Shown in pieces: positions 1 through 9,025 of a stretch of 64,000 nt of DNA. The first letter of the stretch is position 1, and each line of letters opens with the position of its first letter. Source of the DNA: DATARH01 sp050246595 (GTDB taxonomy: Bacteria; Pseudomonadota; Alphaproteobacteria; ATCC43930; CGMCC-115725); assembly GCA_050246595.1 (NCBI GenBank), contig JBFWVT010000015.1, positions 1-64,000 on the forward strand, read 5' to 3'. The position numbers and the translations under genes are program-made. The notes under the pieces are model-generated. The model was not told where the DNA came from. It searched no databases and was given only the letters and a program-made list of their open reading frames with translations.

Positions 1-104
1 AGGGCGGAACCCGGAATCCATGAACATCAACCTCTCCAAGGACTTCAGGGGCCTGTGTTGATGGATTCCGGGCTCGCGGGCTACGCCCGCGCCCCGGAAT
101 GACA
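1..104. repeat. Palindromic intergenic repeat
   Basis: An inverted repeat is formed by CCCGGAATCCAT at 10-21 and ATGGATTCCGGG at 61-72. A second hairpin, GCGGGC-TAC-GCCCGC, lies at 76-90. This looks like a dispersed intergenic palindrome. No gene is seen here. Confidence 0.6.
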
Positions 105-244
105 AGGTTGCAATTCAAACCGGGACATTACCGAACACCGGAGGTGAGTTGCCCGACAGGGATCGCGCCGGACTGCGCCTGGTGTAGCCCTGCCCGGCAT
201 TGCCGCCGATTGACCACCCGCGCCAGGGTGGGCATCTAGCGGCG

Positions 245-2140
245 ATGCTGCGATTTTTCGAACGGCTTCTCGAACCGACCGGGCACCCGCCCGACGCGCC
301 GCCGCCGGTGCTCGGCGACCGCCACGCGCTCATCCGCTTCTACTGGCATTTTGTGCGGCAGATCCCGGGACCGATCGCCGCGCTGTTTGTGACCGGGTTC
401 GCGGTCGCGATCGTCGATGCGCTGATCCCGGTCACGATCGGGCGTGTCGTCGCGCTCGTCACATCAACACAGCCGGAGACTATCTGGCGCGAGGCCGGCG
501 GCGAGCTGCTGCTGATGGCGGGGCTGTTTCTGATCCTTCGCCCGGCGGCGCATGTCGCGCAGCTGATCGTCGCCAATCTGATCCTTGTGCCGGGTCTGAC
601 CAACCTCGTGCGCTGGCAGAACCACTGGCACGTCGTGCGGCAGGGCTGGACGTTTTTTCAGAACGATTTCGCCGGCCGCATCGCGGCGCGCGTGATGCAG
701 ACCGGGCCGGCCTTGCGCGAGAGCGTCGTGCTGTCGGTCGCCGGAATCTGGTACATCCTGGTCTACGGCACGCTCGCGATCGTGCTGCTCTCGGCGGCCG
801 ATTGGCGGCTCGCCGTACCGATCATCCTCTGGTTCGTCCTGTACGGCTGGGTGCTGGCGCGGTTTCTGCCGCAGATGCGCGACCGCTCGCGCGCGATGTC
901 GGATATGCGCTCGGTCCTGACCGGGAAAATCGTCGACAGCTATACGAATATCCTGACGGTAAAACTGTTCGCGCGCGCCCGCGACGAGGATGCGTTTGTC
1001 CGCAACGCGGTCGATGAGCACACCGAGACCTGGCGCGCGCAGCAGCGCATCGGGACGTGGTGGGGTCTGTGCCTGCAAGCGATGAACGCGCTGCTGATGG
1101 TCGGCACCGGCGCGCTGGCGATCGGGTTGTGGGCTTCCGGGCAGATCGAGGTCGGCACGGTCGCGACCGCGATCCCGATGGCTTGGCAGATCAACACCAT
1201 GTCCGGGGTGCTGGCGCAGCAGATCGCGAACATCTTCGACGATGTCGGGCAGGTGCAGGACGGGATGCGCTCGATCGCGGTGGCGCGCCAGATGCCCGAC
1301 CTGCCGGGGGCGGCCGATCTGCCGCGCGCAGCGGGGGCGATCCGCTTTGAGAATGTCAGCTTCGACTATGGCCGTGCGGCGCGGCGCGGCGGTGTGTTGC
1401 GGGGGCTGGATCTTGATGTCGCGCCCGGCGAGCGGGTTGGGCTGGTCGGGCGCTCCGGCGCCGGCAAATCGACGCTGGTGCACCTGCTGCTCGGGTTCTA
1501 CCGGCCGGAAAGCGGGCATATCCTGATCGACGGGCGCGACATCGCCTCCCTGACGCAGGAAAGCCTCAGAGCGCAGATCGGCATGGTGACGCAGGACACG
1601 TCTCTCCTGCACCGCTCGATCAGAGACAACATCCGCTACGGCAGGCCCGACGCGGCCGAGGAAGAGATCGTCGACGCGGCGCGGCGGGCGCACGCGCTCG
1701 AATTCATCGAAGGGCTGGAGGATTGGCACGGCCGCACCGGGCTCGACGCGCATGTCGGCGAGCGGGGGGTCAAACTGTCCGGCGGACAGCGCCAGCGCAT
1801 CGCGCTGGCGCGGGTCATTCTGAAGGACGCGCCGATCCTGGTGCTCGACGAGGCGACCTCGGCGCTCGATTCCGAGGTCGAGGCGGCGATCCAGGAGCAG
1901 CTCGCGCAATTGATGGAGGGGCGCACGGTCATCGCGATCGCGCACCGGCTCTCGACGATCTGCCAGATGGACCGGCTCTGCGTGCTCGATCGCGGCCGCG
2001 TTGTCGAACAGGGCACGCACGAGCGTCTGCTGGCGGCGGGCGGCACCTACGCGATGCTGTGGCGCCGGCAATCGGGCGGGTTCCGGATCGATCGGATCGG
2101 TGACGCACCGGGCGCGGTGCTCGACCCGGTGCGGGCGTGA
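245..2140 (+). CDS. ABC transporter, fused permease and ATPase
   Basis: This is a 631-residue ABC half-exporter with an N-terminal transmembrane domain (about residues 1-330) fused to a C-terminal nucleotide-binding domain. The ATPase half shows Walker A GRSGAGKST (about residue 400), signature LSGGQRQR (about 510), Walker B ILVLDEATSALD (about 530) and the H-loop IAHRLS. As with other half-exporters it should act as a homodimer in the inner membrane and export an unidentified substrate. An upstream TTG at 200 keeps the frame open, but ATG 245 matches the usual N-terminus better. It stands alone between repeats, so context gives no substrate clue. Confidence 0.9.
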   Translation: MLRFFERLLEPTGHPPDAPPPVLGDRHALIRFYWHFVRQIPGPIAALFVTGFAVAIVDALIPVTIGRVVALVTSTQPETIWREAGGELLLMAGLFLILRPAAHVAQLIVANLILVPGLTNLVRWQNHWHVVRQGWTFFQNDFAGRIAARVMQTGPALRESVVLSVAGIWYILVYGTLAIVLLSAADWRLAVPIILWFVLYGWVLARFLPQMRDRSRAMSDMRSVLTGKIVDSYTNILTVKLFARARDEDAFVRNAVDEHTETWRAQQRIGTWWGLCLQAMNALLMVGTGALAIGLWASGQIEVGTVATAIPMAWQINTMSGVLAQQIANIFDDVGQVQDGMRSIAVARQMPDLPGAADLPRAAGAIRFENVSFDYGRAARRGGVLRGLDLDVAPGERVGLVGRSGAGKSTLVHLLLGFYRPESGHILIDGRDIASLTQESLRAQIGMVTQDTSLLHRSIRDNIRYGRPDAAEEEIVDAARRAHALEFIEGLEDWHGRTGLDAHVGERGVKLSGGQRQRIALARVILKDAPILVLDEATSALDSEVEAAIQEQLAQLMEGRTVIAIAHRLSTICQMDRLCVLDRGRVVEQGTHERLLAAGGTYAMLWRRQSGGFRIDRIGDAPGAVLDPVRA

Positions 2141-2285
2141 CGCCGGGTCTTATATCAGCCGGCATTGATCTTGGCTCGTTCGTGCCCGGCCCCGGGGCGG
2201 GATATCCACGAGCCATCCCCAAGCCTCCCCGGCTTCTCGTGGATGCCGACGGATCAAGTCCGGGGACGGCCATGAATGACATGCG
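2141..2285. repeat. Intergenic repeat-like DNA
   Basis: Short inverted segments occur here (GATATCCACGAG near 2200 and CTCGTGGATGCC near 2236). It resembles the palindromic repeats found elsewhere in the window. It separates convergent genes. Confidence 0.35.
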
Positions 2286-3104
2286 TCAAGGTCTCGGGCG
2301 GTTGGTATGAGAGACCACGCACCTCCCGTCGAGAAAAGGCCCGCAGACGCGCACCATTTCAAGCGGTGAGGTGAACACCAGCGTGTGCGCGGCACCGGGA
2401 ATGACGACGAGCCTTCCATGCGGCAACAGGCGGGTCACGCGCTCGGCCCAGTCCTGCCGGCAGATCGGGTCGCGCCCGCCGCGAACGACCAGCACCGGGA
2501 CCGGGATGCGCGGCAGCTTTTCCTCGATCGGGTCCTCGATCGCGTATCAGAAGGTTCGCAGCACCCGGTAATAGCCCGCTTTGCCGTAATCGCCGCGCGT
2601 GTATGGCGCCATCGATCGAGGATTATAGGACTGGTTTTGCCGCCAGCGGATGAATTGGCGAAACCAGCTGCGTTCCTCGGGCGGCGTCGTCGGACCTTGC
2701 AGAATGGCGCGGACGACAAGTTCGGGGCAGCGGGAAGCGAAATCGGCGATGATCTGACAGCCGTGCGAATTTCCGAACAGGGCAGCGCGTTCGAGCCCCG
2801 CCGCGGACATCCAGGCGGCAAGCGCGTCGGCCAGTGCCGGCACGTCGAGCACGCGCTCGGGATGGTCGCTGTCGCCGAAACCGGGCAGATCGGGCAGGTA
2901 GACGCGATACCGCTGCGCCAACCGCGCCGCGACCGGCAGCATATAGCGCCCGGACAGGCCGAGACCGTGCACGCCGATGACGGGTGGCGCGTCCGCCGGA
3001 ACCGCGAGCCGCGACACGCGGGCGTGCATCCTGATCCCGCCGACCGCAAGACAGTGCCGGTCGAACAGCGCTTCTTCCGGGCGGTTCAGGTGGTCTGGCG
3101 CCAT
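2286..3104 (-). pseudogene. Alpha/beta hydrolase interrupted by in-frame TGA
   Basis: The reading frame from ATG 3104 encodes an alpha/beta hydrolase with the oxyanion-loop region HGLGLSG, the nucleophile elbow GNSHG, the acid region VVRGGRD and a late histidine in PGAAHT. The frame is broken by a TGA at 2549-2547, after LRTF, and resumes without a shift as YAIEDPIEEKLP. Homologues usually have an arginine here, so a CGA-to-TGA change is the simplest explanation. The stop removes the acid and histidine of the catalytic triad, so the truncated product should be inactive. It is the last gene of a four-gene minus-strand operon and overlaps the upstream gene by 19 bp. A sequencing error remains possible. 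Confidence 0.75.
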
Positions 3105-4477
3105 TCGACAGCATAACGGTCGGCGGCCTCGTCGAGAAACGAGTCGAGGTCGCGCAGGGATAGCGGCTCGGGCATCGGGAGGCGGCCGGGCAGACGCCGC
3201 AACGCTGGCGAATACCGGGCGAACACGGCGAAATCGGCGGGAAAGGCGTCCGGGCTCGCGCCGAGAAACGTGCCCGGCTTGCGGCCGCGGGCGAGCAGCG
3301 CGCGCCATGTCCCGGCCGGCGCGAGGCCGATCGATTCGACCCCGTGCGAGAACAGGGCGATATGGATGCGCTCGAATACCGGACGCGAATCGAGATAGCG
3401 CCGCAGCGCGTCGGCCGACGGTTCGACCGCGAACGCACACCAGAACGGCACCGCCCCGAGACGCAGCGCCCAGAACGGGTCCAGCAGAATAAACGAATCC
3501 ACGATCAGGCGCTGACCGCCCGCGCCGCGCCGCGCGTACCACCACCGGTGCAAATCGGCGACCAGCGGGCTCGGGTCCCCGGGCTGCACAAATTCGATCC
3601 GGACGACGCGAAATCCGTGACGGCGGCCGAATGCTTCGATCTCGGCCCCGAGCGCCTCGGAAAACCCCCATTCAGCCTCGGGGGCCTCCTCGTCCGGGTC
3701 GGGTGCGACCCAGCGCCGTTTGACCGAGCCTTGTCGGCGCAGAAACTCCGAGACCCGCTTCCCGCCGCACTGATATTCGCACGGATCGGCGCCGCCATAG
3801 GCACCGTGCTGGAACACGTGCCGGCGGCTCACCCGCTTGACGGGCCAGCGCAGCCGGCAATCGGCGATAAAGATCGTGCCGCCGGGTTCGAGCCGTTCCT
3901 GAATGAATTCGATGTACAGCCGGCCGAGCTGCCGCAGCTTGACCCGGAAATAGGCCATATGTGCGATCATCAGCCGGTCCTGGTTGGCGTCGTGCATGTG
4001 ATGCAGTTCAAGCTCCGGGTTGGCTTGCAGCAGCATCGGCGCCCAGCGCGCGCCGGCCTTTATCGCCTCGCACGGCTCGTCCGGATCGGCGCCGCGGTTG
4101 TGGACCGGGATCAGAAAGGTTTGCGGCAGCCACGGCATGCCGAGTGCGGCGCAAAGATGGACCAGCGCCCCGTTTGACGATCCGACCATGATCGCCGGAT
4201 AGCGGCGGCGCGGATACAGCTCGGTGACGCCGCTTGCCAACGCGTCGGCGCGGAAGCCGCGCAGCGCGTCCGGCCGGGTCGCCTGCACCCAGCCCGAGAA
4301 GCGGTAGAGATGCTGGCGCCAGAGGCGCGGAAGAAGATTTGTCGCCCGCTCGATGCCCTGGACCGGCCACGACATGCCGAGGGCCGGGAAGTCGCGTCCG
4401 TGCAGAAACCGGGCGAGCGCCCGCAGCATCGCCGAGGCGGAATCAAAATCGGCGATATAGGGCAGCGAGCCGGTCAC
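3086..4477 (-). CDS. Uncharacterised 463-residue protein
   Basis: I do not recognise this family. It starts at GTG 4477, which overlaps the TGA of the upstream SDR (GTGA), so translation is coupled. The protein contains VGSSNGALVHL (about residue 100), which resembles a hydrolase nucleophile elbow; a His/Asp-rich stretch HHMHDANQDR; a patch with several cysteines around CEYQCGG; and a Trp/Tyr-rich segment HRWWYARR. No signal peptide or clear membrane segment is seen. Its position between an SDR and an alpha/beta hydrolase suggests a role in metabolism of a lipid or other small hydrophobic compound; that is inference from neighbours only. Confidence 0.8.
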   Translation of the reverse strand: MTGSLPYIADFDSASAMLRALARFLHGRDFPALGMSWPVQGIERATNLLPRLWRQHLYRFSGWVQATRPDALRGFRADALASGVTELYPRRRYPAIMVGSSNGALVHLCAALGMPWLPQTFLIPVHNRGADPDEPCEAIKAGARWAPMLLQANPELELHHMHDANQDRLMIAHMAYFRVKLRQLGRLYIEFIQERLEPGGTIFIADCRLRWPVKRVSRRHVFQHGAYGGADPCEYQCGGKRVSEFLRRQGSVKRRWVAPDPDEEAPEAEWGFSEALGAEIEAFGRRHGFRVVRIEFVQPGDPSPLVADLHRWWYARRGAGGQRLIVDSFILLDPFWALRLGAVPFWCAFAVEPSADALRRYLDSRPVFERIHIALFSHGVESIGLAPAGTWRALLARGRKPGTFLGASPDAFPADFAVFARYSPALRRLPGRLPMPEPLSLRDLDSFLDEAADRYAVEWRQTT

Positions 4478-5502
4478 GGCGCCACCGCATCGCGCGCCCG
4501 ATCGCCTGCGCCCGGCAGCGCTCGACGCCACCCTCTCCAGGCAACAAAGCCGATACCGCCGGCGACCGCGGCGGCGGCGAGCAGCGCGCCGGGACCCGGC
4601 ATGCGCGACGGGGCGCCGCCCCAGCCGCCCCGGAGTTCCGGCTGCGCGCCGATCGGCGCGAACAGATTGCCCTCGCTCGGGGCCGCAAGGCGGTGCTGGA
4701 AATGCCCGCGATCCATCCGCCGGGCGAGTTTCCGATCGAGCAGATCGGGCGCGAGCATGCCGGCGATCTCGATCGTGCGGCGCGGCACGCCAATATAGAC
4801 CGCGCGTCTCGGTCGCTCTGCCGCCTTTATGACGGCGGCGGCGACCTCCTCGGGTTCGTGGACCGGCGGCATCGGCTTTACCGCGCGGCCCGAATAATTC
4901 GCGCCGTGCTGGAAGAACGGCGTATCGACCGAGGGGGGATAAAGGTTGCAAACGTGAATGTCGCCGGCTTTCGCCAGCATTAGCTCCAGGCGCAGACAGT
5001 CGGTGAGGGCCTTGATTGCGTGCTTGCTCGCGACATAGGCCGCCGTATAGGGCTGCGGCGCGAAAACGACGCCGGACAGGACGTTTACGATGATCCCGGC
5101 GCCCTGCTCGCGCATCAGCGGCAATGCGGCGCGGATGCCGTGCAGATAGCCGTACAGATTGGTCTCGATGACGCGGCGAAAAATGTGCGTCGGCACCTCG
5201 CCGACGGCTCCGAACGCGGTCACGGCCGCGTTGTTGACCCAGACATCGACCCGGCCGAACGATTCGGCGGCGCGCCGGGCGAGCGCCTGGACCTGCACCT
5301 CGTCGGTGACATCGGTCGGCACGGCGACGGCCGCCACGCCGCGCTCCCGGCACTCCGCCGCGACCGCGTTCAGCGCCTCTTCCTGTCTTCCGGCGAGCAC
5401 CAGACTCGTGCCTTTGTTGGCGAGGGCATAGGAAGTCGCCAGCCCGATCCCGCTCGCCGCGCCGGTGACGACAACGGCGCTGTCGCGCAGTTTGCGAACC
5501 AA
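4474..5502 (-). CDS. SDR family oxidoreductase with C-terminal membrane segment
   Basis: This is a 342-residue short-chain dehydrogenase. It has the NAD(P)-binding TGAASGIG near residue 12, NNAA near 90, and the catalytic Ser and YVASK around 145-160. The start is TTG 5502, chosen because GGAGGT lies five bases upstream and the Rossmann motif follows at once. After the SDR core there is an extension ending in a hydrophobic stretch (about residues 308-330, GALLAAAAVAGGIGFVAW) followed by arginines, which may anchor it to the membrane. It is the second gene of the operon after the 5601-6410 hydrolase. The substrate is unknown. Confidence 0.88.
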   Translation of the reverse strand: MVRKLRDSAVVVTGAASGIGLATSYALANKGTSLVLAGRQEEALNAVAAECRERGVAAVAVPTDVTDEVQVQALARRAAESFGRVDVWVNNAAVTAFGAVGEVPTHIFRRVIETNLYGYLHGIRAALPLMREQGAGIIVNVLSGVVFAPQPYTAAYVASKHAIKALTDCLRLELMLAKAGDIHVCNLYPPSVDTPFFQHGANYSGRAVKPMPPVHEPEEVAAAVIKAAERPRRAVYIGVPRRTIEIAGMLAPDLLDRKLARRMDRGHFQHRLAAPSEGNLFAPIGAQPELRGGWGGAPSRMPGPGALLAAAAVAGGIGFVAWRGWRRALPGAGDRARDAVAP

Positions 5503-5600
5503 GACCCACCTCCGTTCCGGTGCGAGTTGGAACGGCGGGAGGGCCGGAAGGTTCGATTGCCGCCGGACAGAACCGGAGCGGCCCGGCAATAATCCCGGAT

Positions 5601-6410
5601 TTATGAGCTGGCGGTCTCGCCGGCGGTTATCGTCGTCACTAGCGCGTCGAGGGTCTGCGCCAGCAAGTCGAGGTCTGCCGGAGTGGAGAGGCGGTGATCG
5701 CCGTCCTTGAGCAGCGTGACGGCGATATCGCGGCTCCGGAGGCATTCGGCGAGGCGCAAACTGAGCCGCCACGGCACCGATTCGTCGCGCATCCCGTGCA
5801 ATAGCCGCACCGGCATGTCGAGCGGGATCGGACGCCCAAGCAGCAGGTGCTTTCTGCCGTCCTCGATCAGCCTCCGCGTGTACGGATAACCCGCGGGATC
5901 GTACTCGGAGGGCAGCACGACCCGGTCTTGCTCCTCGATCTGGCGCCGCTGCGCCGGGGTGAGCCGGGTCCACAGCAGCTTCTCGGTGAAATCGGGCGCG
6001 CCGGCGATCCCGACCAGCGCCGCGACCCGCCCGGGCCGCGCCAGCGCGGCGAGCAGCATGATCCAGCCGCTCATGCTCGACCCGACCAGGATCTGCGGTC
6101 CTTCGGTCAGCGAATCGATGACCGCGACCGCATCGTCGCGCCAGCGCCCGATCGTGCCCAGCGCGAAATCGCCTGATGACGCACCATGCCCGAAATAGTC
6201 GAAGCGCACATAGGCGCGCCCTCTCCGGCGGCAATATTCCTCCAGATACAAGGCCTTGGTGCCGGTCATGTCGGAGCGGAAGCCGCCGAGAAAGACGATC
6301 CCCGGAAGTGCGCCGGCGATGCGGCGGTAGGCGATTGTGGCCCCATCCGAGCGTGCTAGGCTGGCCGGGCTCGTAGCGGCGGGCGGCGTTGTGCGGTCGG
6401 ATGCGGGCAT
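5601..6410 (-). CDS. Alpha/beta hydrolase, ABHD10-like
   Basis: This 269-residue protein resembles the alpha/beta hydrolases related to mitochondrial ABHD10. It shows the oxyanion motif FLGGFRSDMTG, the conserved FDYFGHGASSG, the nucleophile elbow GSSMSG, the acid region HGMRDESVPW and the late histidine in DGDHRLS. These enzymes hydrolyse esters or thioesters; the substrate here is unknown. ATG 6410 is preferred; an in-frame TTG at 6437 would add nine residues, and neither start has a good ribosome-binding site. Its 5' end lies back to back with the divergent glycosyltransferase gene. It probably heads the operon that runs down to 2286. Confidence 0.85.
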   Translation of the reverse strand: MPASDRTTPPAATSPASLARSDGATIAYRRIAGALPGIVFLGGFRSDMTGTKALYLEEYCRRRGRAYVRFDYFGHGASSGDFALGTIGRWRDDAVAVIDSLTEGPQILVGSSMSGWIMLLAALARPGRVAALVGIAGAPDFTEKLLWTRLTPAQRRQIEEQDRVVLPSEYDPAGYPYTRRLIEDGRKHLLLGRPIPLDMPVRLLHGMRDESVPWRLSLRLAECLRSRDIAVTLLKDGDHRLSTPADLDLLAQTLDALVTTITAGETASS

Positions 6411-6430
6411 CGGGAGGCGCGGCGAGGCAA

Positions 6431-7663
6431 ATGGCAAGGCGGCGACACGATAGCATTCCGGTTTCGGGCGCAGAAGGCCGCCCGCCCGCCGTGCTGCAGA
6501 TCATCCCCAGCCTCGTTTCGGGCGGCGCCGAGCGCGGCACGGTCGAGATGGCCGCCTCACTGGTCGCTTCCGGGTGGACCGCTTATGTCGCCTCCGCCGG
6601 CGGTCCGATGGAGCGGCAGCTGACCCGCGTCGGGGCGCACCACATAATGCTGCCGCTCGCGTCGAAAAACCCGCTGACCCTCCGGCGCAACGCCGGCGCT
6701 CTCAAACGCATCATCCGCAAGCACCGGATCGACATCGTGCATGCGCGCAGCCGTGCCCCGGCGTGGAGCGCATGGTCGGCCGCCCGTGCGACGCGCCGCC
6801 GCTTCGTGACGACATTCCATAACGCCTACGACACCGACCTGCCGCTGAAGCGCTGGTACAATTCGGTCATGGCACGCGGCGAGCGGGTCATCGCGATCTC
6901 GCAATTCGTCGGCGAGCACGCCGCCGCCACTTACGGGATCGGCCCGGACCGGCTGCGGATCATCCCGCGCGGCGTCGATCTTGCCGCGTTCGACCCATAC
7001 CGGGTGCGCGGCGATCGGGTCGCGGCGCTGGCGCGGCAATGGCGCGTGCCGGACGATGTCAAGATCGTGATGCTGCCGGGGCGGCTGACGCGCTGGAAGG
7101 GCGGGATCGATCTGATCGAGGCGGTGGCCCGGCTCGGCCGTCGCGATTTGTGCGTTCTGCTGGTCGGCGACGAACAGCGTCCCGGCTTTCGCCGCGAGCT
7201 GGAAGCCGCGATCGAGCGGCTTGGTCTGGTCGGGATGTTCCGGATCGTGGATCACTGCAACGACATGCCGGCGGCCTACATGCTGTCGGACGTGGTCGTG
7301 TCCGCGTCGAACGAGCCGGAGGGGTTCGGCCGCGTCATTGTCGAGGCGCAGGCGATGGGCCGCCCGGTCGTCGCAACCGATCACGGCGGCGCCCGCGAGA
7401 CGATCCTGCCCGGCGTCACCGGCTGGCTCGCCGCACCTGGGAACTCGGCGGCGCTGGCGGGCGCGATCGGCGCGGCGCTGGCGCTCGACGACGAGGCACG
7501 CTCGGAATTCGCTCAGCGCGCGATGGCACATATCGCGTCCGGCTTTACGAGCGAGTTGATGTGCGCGCGCACGATCGCGGTCTACGAGGAGCTGCTGTTC
7601 CCGCAGATTGCGACAGCGGTCGGAGATGCACAGGCCCGGGAGCTGCTGGCGGTTCCGGCCTAG
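6431..7663 (+). CDS. Glycosyltransferase family 4
   Basis: This is a 410-residue GT-B fold glycosyltransferase. The N-terminal domain opens with VLQIIPSLVSGGAERGT, typical of GT4 enzymes. The C-terminal nucleotide-sugar domain has LPGRLTRWKGG and the E-x7-E region EPEGFGRVIVEAQAMG. Such enzymes transfer a sugar from an NDP-sugar to lipid-linked or capsular glycans at the cytoplasmic face. Acceptor and donor cannot be told from sequence. The upstream ATG at 6389 would give an atypical N-terminus, so 6431 is used. It is not embedded in a polysaccharide cluster. Confidence 0.88.
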   Translation: MARRRHDSIPVSGAEGRPPAVLQIIPSLVSGGAERGTVEMAASLVASGWTAYVASAGGPMERQLTRVGAHHIMLPLASKNPLTLRRNAGALKRIIRKHRIDIVHARSRAPAWSAWSAARATRRRFVTTFHNAYDTDLPLKRWYNSVMARGERVIAISQFVGEHAAATYGIGPDRLRIIPRGVDLAAFDPYRVRGDRVAALARQWRVPDDVKIVMLPGRLTRWKGGIDLIEAVARLGRRDLCVLLVGDEQRPGFRRELEAAIERLGLVGMFRIVDHCNDMPAAYMLSDVVVSASNEPEGFGRVIVEAQAMGRPVVATDHGGARETILPGVTGWLAAPGNSAALAGAIGAALALDDEARSEFAQRAMAHIASGFTSELMCARTIAVYEELLFPQIATAVGDAQARELLAVPA

Positions 7664-7675
7664 GACGGAGTTCAT

Positions 7676-7786
7676 CGAGATCGCTTCGTCGCTGCGCTCT
7701 TTGCAATGACACCCTCTTATTGTCATTGCGAGCCCACGGGTCGGCGCTACGCGCCGCCCGAGGACAGGCTCCGCGAAGCAATCTCG
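7676..7786. repeat. GAGATTGCTTCG-type palindromic repeat, copy 1
   Basis: The left arm starts CGAGATCGCTTCGTCGCTGC and reaches TTGCAATGAC. The right arm runs from GTCATTGCGAG (7722) to GCGAAGCAATCTCG (ending 7786), so the unit is an interrupted palindrome. A second copy of the family lies at 47784-47858. Together with the adjoining MITE it accounts for most of the gap before 8249; the rest shows nothing recognisable. Confidence 0.7.
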
Positions 7787-7800
7787 CTGGAATTTGGGTA

Positions 7801-7981
7801 GTGTCTCAGTTTGAAATTGGCCCACTGCGCCGCTCCGGAGTATTCCCTCGGGACCGCCGGCCTGAGGCCGGCGGTCCTGGAGCGCCCTCGGCAAGTTCAG
7901 GACGGTCGCGGCTCCGGCCCGCGGTCAGCCCGAGAGCGCCGGCGCCGCAGAACGGCAAGGTTAAAATTCAAACTGAGTCAC
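7801..7981. mobile_element. 181-bp MITE-like element, copy A
   Basis: The left end is GTGTCTCAGTTTGAA and the right end is TTCAAACTGAGTCAC. These are terminal inverted repeats, flanked on both sides by TA, as if inserted with TA target duplication. The interior has a 27-base near-perfect palindrome at 7851-7877 and no coding capacity. Copy B at 22596-22776, in the opposite orientation, is also 181 bp and matches at 178 positions. A non-autonomous element of the IS630/Tc1 type is the likely class, based on the TA flanks only; no matching transposase is in the window. Confidence 0.75.
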
Positions 7982-8248
7982 TACCGGACAATCGCCATGG
8001 TTGACGGGATGGCGGCATTTCGGGCGGAACAATCAAATCAGGGAGTTGTCGATCAAATCAAAGGGTTGCTGGCTATAGATTCGCTGTAGAATCAGGTGTG
8101 CACTGTGGAAGGCTCAACCGCGAATTTTGCGCCTCCGGATCAAATCCGCACCGGCGAGCGGTCCCGGAACGAGACCGGAAACCGGCTTGTCGGAAGACCC
8201 TCGAACCGGGACAGTGTCCGGCGCCGCAACACAGCCCGGAGGGAGAAG

Positions 8249-8569
8249 ATGCACGCCGTCATTTTCGAGGTCGAGCCGGAGCCGGAGCGCCGCCAGGATT
8301 ATCTCGACATCGCCGCGCGGCTGCGGCCGGAGCTGGAGAAAATCGACGGGTTCATCTCGGTCGAGCGGTTCGAAAGCCTGACAAATCCGGGCAAGATCCT
8401 GTCACTGTCGTTCTGGCGCGACGAGGCGGCGGTGACCGCGTGGCGGCGGCACGAGGAGCACCGCGCGGCGCAGCGCGCCGGGCGCGGCGGCATCTTTCGC
8501 GCCTATCGGCTGCGCGTCGCCGCGGTCATTCGCGATTACGGAATGCACGACCGCGACCAGGCGCCGTAG
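8249..8569 (+). CDS. Antibiotic biosynthesis monooxygenase domain protein
   Basis: This is a 106-residue single-domain protein of the ABM / dimeric alpha-beta barrel superfamily. It shows the expected strand pattern MHAVIFEVEP, a helix around RRQDYLDIAARLRPELEKI, then GFISVERFES and ILSLSFWRDEAAVTAWR. Members are small enzymes or putative heme or quinone oxygenases; sequence alone does not fix the reaction. The start is set by GGAGGGAG directly upstream of ATG 8249. It is monocistronic between repeat-rich gaps. Confidence 0.82.
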   Translation: MHAVIFEVEPEPERRQDYLDIAARLRPELEKIDGFISVERFESLTNPGKILSLSFWRDEAAVTAWRRHEEHRAAQRAGRGGIFRAYRLRVAAVIRDYGMHDRDQAP

Positions 8570-8599
8570 AAGCCGCCCGAAACCCTGGCAAGTATATAA

Positions 8600-8856
8600 C
8601 TGCCCGATGTGCTCACTGATTTCATCGGTGACGGAAGCCTCGCGAGGGATCGGATCGACGTTTCAATGATTGACGCCAATGTTCTTCTGGCCGGGAAGCA
8701 GGCGTCCGCCTTTATCGGCGGCGCGGTGTTCACCACAGCCAGTCAGTTGTGCTGTGCCAGGGCGTGCTGCGGGGAGCACGGACGCGGATGCACTCCGAGT
8801 TTGCGATCGAGTTGATCGGCGCCCTCGCCTGGGTGGGTGCCGACATTATCTTGTGA
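8600..8856 (+). other. Possible decayed small gene
   Basis: The stretch 8570-9025 has no convincing gene. Within it, one frame (from 8609) reads MIDANVLLAGKQASAFIGG and another, ending at TGA 8854-8856, reads HSEFAIELIGALAWVGADII. Joined by one shift these would make a short, partly hydrophobic protein. I cannot assign a family. It may be a frameshifted remnant or chance. Confidence 0.2.
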
Positions 8857-9025
8857 GGTTTTGGGACCGCGCACCAGGGGTGAAAAGGCGCTGGAAGATA
8901 CCTTTCCGTTCGGTATCAAATGCACGTCGTTCGAGGAGCATGAGTACTGCGAGTTCTTTTCTCGGGCCCTGCTTGCTCGTCGGCTGGCCGAAAGAATGAA
9001 AGCCGCCTCGCACCACAGCGAACGG

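Noticed and set aside
2547..2549. Selenocysteine at the in-frame TGA
   Set aside because: The family has arginine at this place, selenocysteine is not expected there, and no convincing stem-loop was seen immediately downstream.
4474..6540. A single 688-codon frame spanning the SDR gene and beyond
   Set aside because: Only the part from 5502 is homologous to SDRs; the upstream part is antisense-frame noise over the 5601-6410 hydrolase.
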